The translations under genes and the position numbers were made by a program. This document shows positions 22,421 to 25,574 of a DNA stretch of 25,574 nucleotides, piece by piece (position 1 is the first letter of the stretch; each line of letters begins with the position of its first letter). Under the pieces are notes generated by a model that saw nothing but the letters and a program-made list of their open reading frames with translations, had not been told where the DNA came from and searched no databases. The stretch is from an uncultured Oscillospiraceae bacterium (GTDB taxonomy: Bacteria; Bacillota; Clostridia; Oscillospirales; Oscillospiraceae): positions 1 through 25,574 of the forward strand of contig CAKTKB010000007.1 of NCBI GenBank assembly GCA_934569195.1, in the 5' to 3' direction.

Positions 22421-23721
22421 AAAGAATGCCGCATTCCATTCTCCGGCACGCGATCATGATGGTTGGACGCACCCTGAGAAGCTATGCGCTGCTGTCGGTT
22501 ACCATCATCCTGTCTTTTTCCCTTTTGCTGGGCTATCTGGTTTGGACGGACTCCTCTTTGTATAACGCCTATAAGGAAACCTTCAGCCGGGACAGAAATG
22601 TGGTTGTCGTAGCAGATCAGAAGCTGAAAAGCCCGGCGTTTGTGCAGATGCTCCGGGAAAAAGCCGCCGATTACGGCAATCAGTCCAGCCTGTATTTTGA
22701 CAATGCCATCTTTGGCTCCCTTCGCAGCCGGGATAGCCGCCTGCAGACGGAGGACGGCAAAGAACTGGAGCCGTTTCAGGTATGCGCCGTTTCCGTCCCA
22801 GCCCACGCGTGGAGTCTGTATTGCGTGGGGGAAAAGGAGGCGCAGGTTCGGTGGCTGGACGGGAAAGAGCATCCGGATTACCACCTGCACAGCGGCGAAA
22901 TTCTGATCGACGAACGACTTTATGCCCTCTTTGGGCTGGAAGCAAAAGGAAACCTTTTTTCGCTGAGTCTCAGCGGCTACCATGACGCAGAGGGGAAGCT
23001 GGTCAACGAGCCGTTTCGCGGGGAATTTACGGTGGTCGGAACCATCTCAAGCGGGGAGCCGCTGACCGTTCGGGAGGACGGAGACGGTCTGCGCTTTGAG
23101 GCCGAAATGCTGCCCTCCATTGCCTTCAGCGCTGCGGATTTTGGCCGTGCCGCCTATCCGCATATGAACTGGTACACGCCGACGATGGCCTTTTATTCCA
23201 CAGCGCCGGAGCAGGTGGATGCGCTGCTGCGTTCACTTGGCATTACTTCCAATATTTTTGCGGTTTATGCAAAGCAGGATCAGGCGCTGGAACGTATTTG
23301 CAGTGAGATCGGACTGAAGCAGGTCATTACGACTGCGCTGCTGATTATTCTGGGAATCAATCTGTATTCCAGCCTTTCCAACGCCCTCAACGACAGAAAA
23401 TTTGAAATTGGCGTCCGCCGGGCCTTGGGCGCGTCGAAATGGAGCATTATCCGGCAGTTCCTTTATGAGAGTCTGCTGGTAATGGCGGCCAATATTCTTG
23501 CTTCCATCTGGCTGGTGCTCACGCTTGCACTGACGTATAAGGTCATCTACGAGCATATCCTCGACGATACCGGGACCTGGCGGACCTTTACGCTGACGGT
23601 CAGTCCCTATTCCGTCGGAATGTTTGCGGTGTGCAGCCTGACGCTTACCGTCGTGTTCAGCCTGATTTTTGCCTATCAATCGACGCAGGTACAAATTGCG
23701 GACTATTTAAAAGCAGAATAG
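22417..23721 (+). CDS. ABC transporter permease, FtsX/MacB type
   Basis: The 434-aa protein starts at ATG 22417, inside the ATGA overlap with the lipoprotein gene; an upstream in-frame TTG at 22405 is less likely. Layout is that of MacB: one N-terminal membrane helix (about 23-43), a large extracellular domain (about 44-300), then three membrane helices (about 305-325, 350-375 and 395-418). The FtsX-domain coupling motif GVRRALGASKWSIIRQFLYES precedes the second of these. MacB-type permeases do not use a transport channel in the usual way but drive substrates or signals outside the membrane by mechanotransmission. It needs the ATPase encoded two genes downstream. Confidence 0.92.
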   Translation: MKRMPHSILRHAIMMVGRTLRSYALLSVTIILSFSLLLGYLVWTDSSLYNAYKETFSRDRNVVVVADQKLKSPAFVQMLREKAADYGNQSSLYFDNAIFGSLRSRDSRLQTEDGKELEPFQVCAVSVPAHAWSLYCVGEKEAQVRWLDGKEHPDYHLHSGEILIDERLYALFGLEAKGNLFSLSLSGYHDAEGKLVNEPFRGEFTVVGTISSGEPLTVREDGDGLRFEAEMLPSIAFSAADFGRAAYPHMNWYTPTMAFYSTAPEQVDALLRSLGITSNIFAVYAKQDQALERICSEIGLKQVITTALLIILGINLYSSLSNALNDRKFEIGVRRALGASKWSIIRQFLYESLLVMAANILASIWLVLTLALTYKVIYEHILDDTGTWRTFTLTVSPYSVGMFAVCSLTLTVVFSLIFAYQSTQVQIADYLKAE

Positions 23722-23730
23722 GGGGTATCC

Positions 23731-24600
23731 GTGTTGAAAGTCCTATCCAAAATTACAAAATGCCTGTTCTGGGTGCTGATTCTGGCCTTGCTGGCGGCGC
23801 CGCTTGGCCTTATCTATGAAATCTCCAACCGCGAGAAAAGGGAATACGTTGCCCCCGATCCTCCCGTTTTTGTGGAAACCGCCTATGGTTCCATTGCCGC
23901 CGCAGAGCGAATCGATATGAAGGAAAGCGTCGCCGTAACCGGCACATTCCGGTCCTTTAGCTACCGATATATGGAACTGACGCAGCGGGAGCCGGCCCTC
24001 ATTCGCTGGGAGGTGGCCGTCGGAGACGAGATTCGGGAGGGCCAACGGCTGGGACTCTATCAAGGTGAGCCGGTCATTGCGGACTGCTCCGGCCTGATTG
24101 CGGAGATTCAGGCATTCAATAGCAGCAATGCGTACCTGAAGATACAGCAGGCGGAGCCTGTGGTGCTGGTGTGTGATGTTTCACCCGGTACGCTTCTTTC
24201 CCTGCAATATGCAAAGGCTCTCTCGACACAGGACAGCGAAAGTGTGCAGCTGGCGGATGTAGCCTCCATTCGCAATGCCGACGGGACGACCCGTGTTTTC
24301 CTGCAAATTTCGTCGGATGCGTATTTCCTGAACCAGACGGTAGAAGAAATGTACCTTGACACCGGCAATGTGTATTTGCAGACCCTTGTCCTGCCGAAGG
24401 CGTGCCTGTACCAAAAAACGGCGGGAGAGAAGGAACCCTGGTATGTCCGACAGGTGACGGAGGACGGGGTGTTTCTGGCCGAAATCGAGGTTGGGCGGGG
24501 GTATGCCAACGACAAGTTTGTCAGCGTCACGGGAATTGCGGAGGGGCAATTCTTTGATGCGGGGTATGGACAGTTTGTCAAGGACGGTGACACGGCGTGA
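23731..24600 (+). CDS. Membrane-fusion-like adaptor (HlyD/MacA/YknX type)
   Basis: The 289-aa protein starts at GTG 23731, after AGGGGG. It has an N-terminal membrane anchor (about 10-32) and an extracellular part. The biotinyl-lipoyl-like segment is present: VAVGDEIREGQRLGLYQGEP and IADCSGLIAEIQAFNSSNAY (about 95-132). Beta-barrel-like parts follow. The helical hairpin of Gram-negative MacA is very short or missing. In Gram-positive bacteria such adaptors work with MacB-type permeases, as in Bacillus YknXYZ, which protects against the SDP toxin. The last four bases overlap the ATPase start (GTGA). The partners are inferred from this operon. Confidence 0.8.
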   Translation: MLKVLSKITKCLFWVLILALLAAPLGLIYEISNREKREYVAPDPPVFVETAYGSIAAAERIDMKESVAVTGTFRSFSYRYMELTQREPALIRWEVAVGDEIREGQRLGLYQGEPVIADCSGLIAEIQAFNSSNAYLKIQQAEPVVLVCDVSPGTLLSLQYAKALSTQDSESVQLADVASIRNADGTTRVFLQISSDAYFLNQTVEEMYLDTGNVYLQTLVLPKACLYQKTAGEKEPWYVRQVTEDGVFLAEIEVGRGYANDKFVSVTGIAEGQFFDAGYGQFVKDGDTA

Positions 24601-25250
24601 AAGAGCTGGACATTCGTCTTACCCATCTGCAGAAAGCATATACCCGGCCGGTACTGCGGGATGTGAATCTTCATCTTACCAACAGCAGTTATGTCACCAT
24701 TCTGGGCAAGTCCGGGTCCGGAAAATCCACGCTTCTGAATATTCTCGGATTGGTGGAGGGATACGACGCCGGGGAATACTGGCTGAACGGCAGCCTGATC
24801 CGAAACGACAGGGATTACGCCCGGCTGCGTCTGGAAAAGATCGGTTTTATTTTCCAATCCTACAACCTGATTCCGACCCTGTCCTGTCAGGAAAACATTC
24901 TGCTTCCGACGCTCTACAATCGCCGCAGTGACGTGCAGGATTTCGATGAGATTGTGGAGCTTTTGCAGGTGGGGCCGCTGCTGTCTCAACGGGTCACCAC
25001 CCTGTCCGGGGGAGAGAAGCAGCGTGTTGCCATTGCAAGAGCTTTGATTCTCAATCCATGCCTGATTCTGGCGGACGAGCCAACCGGCAATCTGGATCCG
25101 GCCAACCGGGAAATCATTTTCCGCTTGCTTCGGCGGGAACACGCAAGGGGACGCGGAATTCTGATGATTACCCACGATGCCGATACGGCCCGGCAGGCGG
25201 AAACGGTTTACACGCTGACAGACGGGCAGCTGCAAAAAACGGACGTGTAA
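24597..25250 (+). CDS. ABC transporter ATP-binding protein, MacB/LolD type
   Basis: The 217-aa ATPase starts at GTG 24597 within a GTGA overlap. All motifs are present: Walker A GKSGSGKST (about 38-46), Q-loop IFQSYNLIPTLS, signature LSGGEKQRVAIARAL (about 137-151), Walker B LILADEPTGNLD (about 157-168) and switch histidine ITHD. The EPTGNLD form is typical for the LolD/MacB/FtsE group. It pairs with the FtsX-type permease and is the last gene of the operon, followed by a terminator. Confidence 0.96.
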   Translation: MKELDIRLTHLQKAYTRPVLRDVNLHLTNSSYVTILGKSGSGKSTLLNILGLVEGYDAGEYWLNGSLIRNDRDYARLRLEKIGFIFQSYNLIPTLSCQENILLPTLYNRRSDVQDFDEIVELLQVGPLLSQRVTTLSGGEKQRVAIARALILNPCLILADEPTGNLDPANREIIFRLLRREHARGRGILMITHDADTARQAETVYTLTDGQLQKTDV

Positions 25251-25274
25251 GAATCGGTTAAATAAGAACGAAAA

Positions 25275-25317
25275 GGCACAGTGCCTGGCAGAAAAGCTGC
25301 CGGCCTGTGCCCTTTTT
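25275..25317 (+). terminator. Intrinsic terminator of the exporter operon
   Basis: GGCACAG (25275-25281) pairs with CTGTGCC (25305-25311), and inner GGCAG/CTGCC strands extend the stem. TTTTT follows at 25313-25317. It lies 24 bases after the ATPase stop. Confidence 0.88.
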
Positions 25318-25574
25318 CGTATCTCTCTTGGAAGAAGATGATTGCCCCAGAACGAATGTAAGGAAGAGCGTTCGCACCGGTGAGATATTGCAGAAGATTT
25401 ACGGATCATATATTCTCGAGGCGGCGTAGTGTATGTCCCGCACTGCCTGCAAATATTTTGGAACTCTATCTTAAAGTGGGATATTTATTGGACAGTAACT
25501 ATGCTAAAATTATTTTTGAAAAGCGGGAACAATCGGCGCTTGCTTGTGCCGTTAAAAAATAGAGGGCGCTGGTC
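25318..25574. other. Gene-poor end of the window
   Basis: No gene is supported. A 60-codon plus-strand frame (25380-25562) has no ribosome binding site and no recognisable motif; frames nearby are broken. Bases 25440-25540 are AT-rich and could hold a promoter for a gene beyond the window, but no good -35/-10 pair was found. Confidence 0.3.

Noticed and set aside
24108..25409. A 433-codon minus-strand open frame opposite the adaptor and ATPase genes
   Set aside because: It runs across two genes with clear motifs on the plus strand and passes through the terminator. No domain is recognisable.
25340..25450. Possible remnant of a small DNA-binding protein (EILQKIY and GGVVYVPH in different frames)
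   Set aside because: The pieces are too short and lie in different frames; the similarity is not better than chance by eye.
1..25574. CRISPR arrays, tRNA/rRNA genes, insertion-sequence ends
   Set aside because: No regularly spaced repeats, tRNA-like cloverleaf, rRNA segment or transposase motif was seen by reading both strands.

Overview
The window looks like a chromosomal segment of a Gram-positive Clostridia bacterium, probably Oscillospiraceae-like. The evidence is the conserved order infB / rbfA / nrnA (DHH) / truB / ribF / rpsO / pnp, AGGAGG-type ribosome binding sites, an AbrB/SpoVT-type domain, an AgrBD peptide system, and an MacB-like exporter with no outer-membrane part. No tRNA, rRNA, CRISPR array or intact transposase was seen. 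The taxon is inferred from gene content and order, not from a search.

Region 1 (1-12,615) is GC-rich housekeeping DNA. It holds the 3' part of infB, a small DUF1648 membrane protein lying between infB and rbfA, then the tightly packed run rbfA-nrnA-truB-ribF. rpsO follows with its own strong promoter and a clean terminator, then pnp behind a long leader stem-loop. Next come a SHOCT-domain membrane protein (minus strand), a TIM-barrel sugar isomerase/epimerase, a small membrane protein (minus strand), and nrdR followed by an SdpI-like membrane protein and a PLP aminotransferase.

Region 2 (about 12,616-16,600) is decaying accessory DNA, visibly AT-rich from about 13,400 onward. It begins with a truncated AbrB/SpoVT DNA-binding domain and a frameshifted small gene resembling DUF6061. 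On the minus strand there follow a 687-aa membrane-anchored coiled-coil protein and two genes that each carry one frameshift. These three form a co-directional cluster of unknown role, possibly a worn defence or mobile-element cargo.

Region 3 (about 16,617-25,250) is the most interesting part. It is a divergent agr-type quorum-sensing locus joined to a secretion/export module. On the minus strand are an XRE regulator, a LytTR response regulator (AgrA-like) and a GHKL sensor kinase (AgrC-like). On the plus strand are agrD, encoding a 54-aa precursor with a predicted C-G-M-V-Y thiolactone core, and agrB. A secreted 180-aa protein comes next, then a four-gene operon: lipoprotein, FtsX/MacB-type permease, membrane-fusion-like adaptor and ABC ATPase. 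Upstream of agrD are two perfect 9-bp direct repeats with a 12-bp spacer, placed over the -35 region. This is the geometry of a LytTR-family activator site and suggests a positive-feedback loop. Near-palindromes at the XRE and response-regulator promoters suggest a second layer of control.

Working model: AgrB matures and exports the AgrD peptide. The kinase/regulator pair senses it and activates agrDB and perhaps the secreted protein. The ABC module then exports a product or protects the producer. The last about 260 bases (25,318-25,574) hold no gene that I can support.
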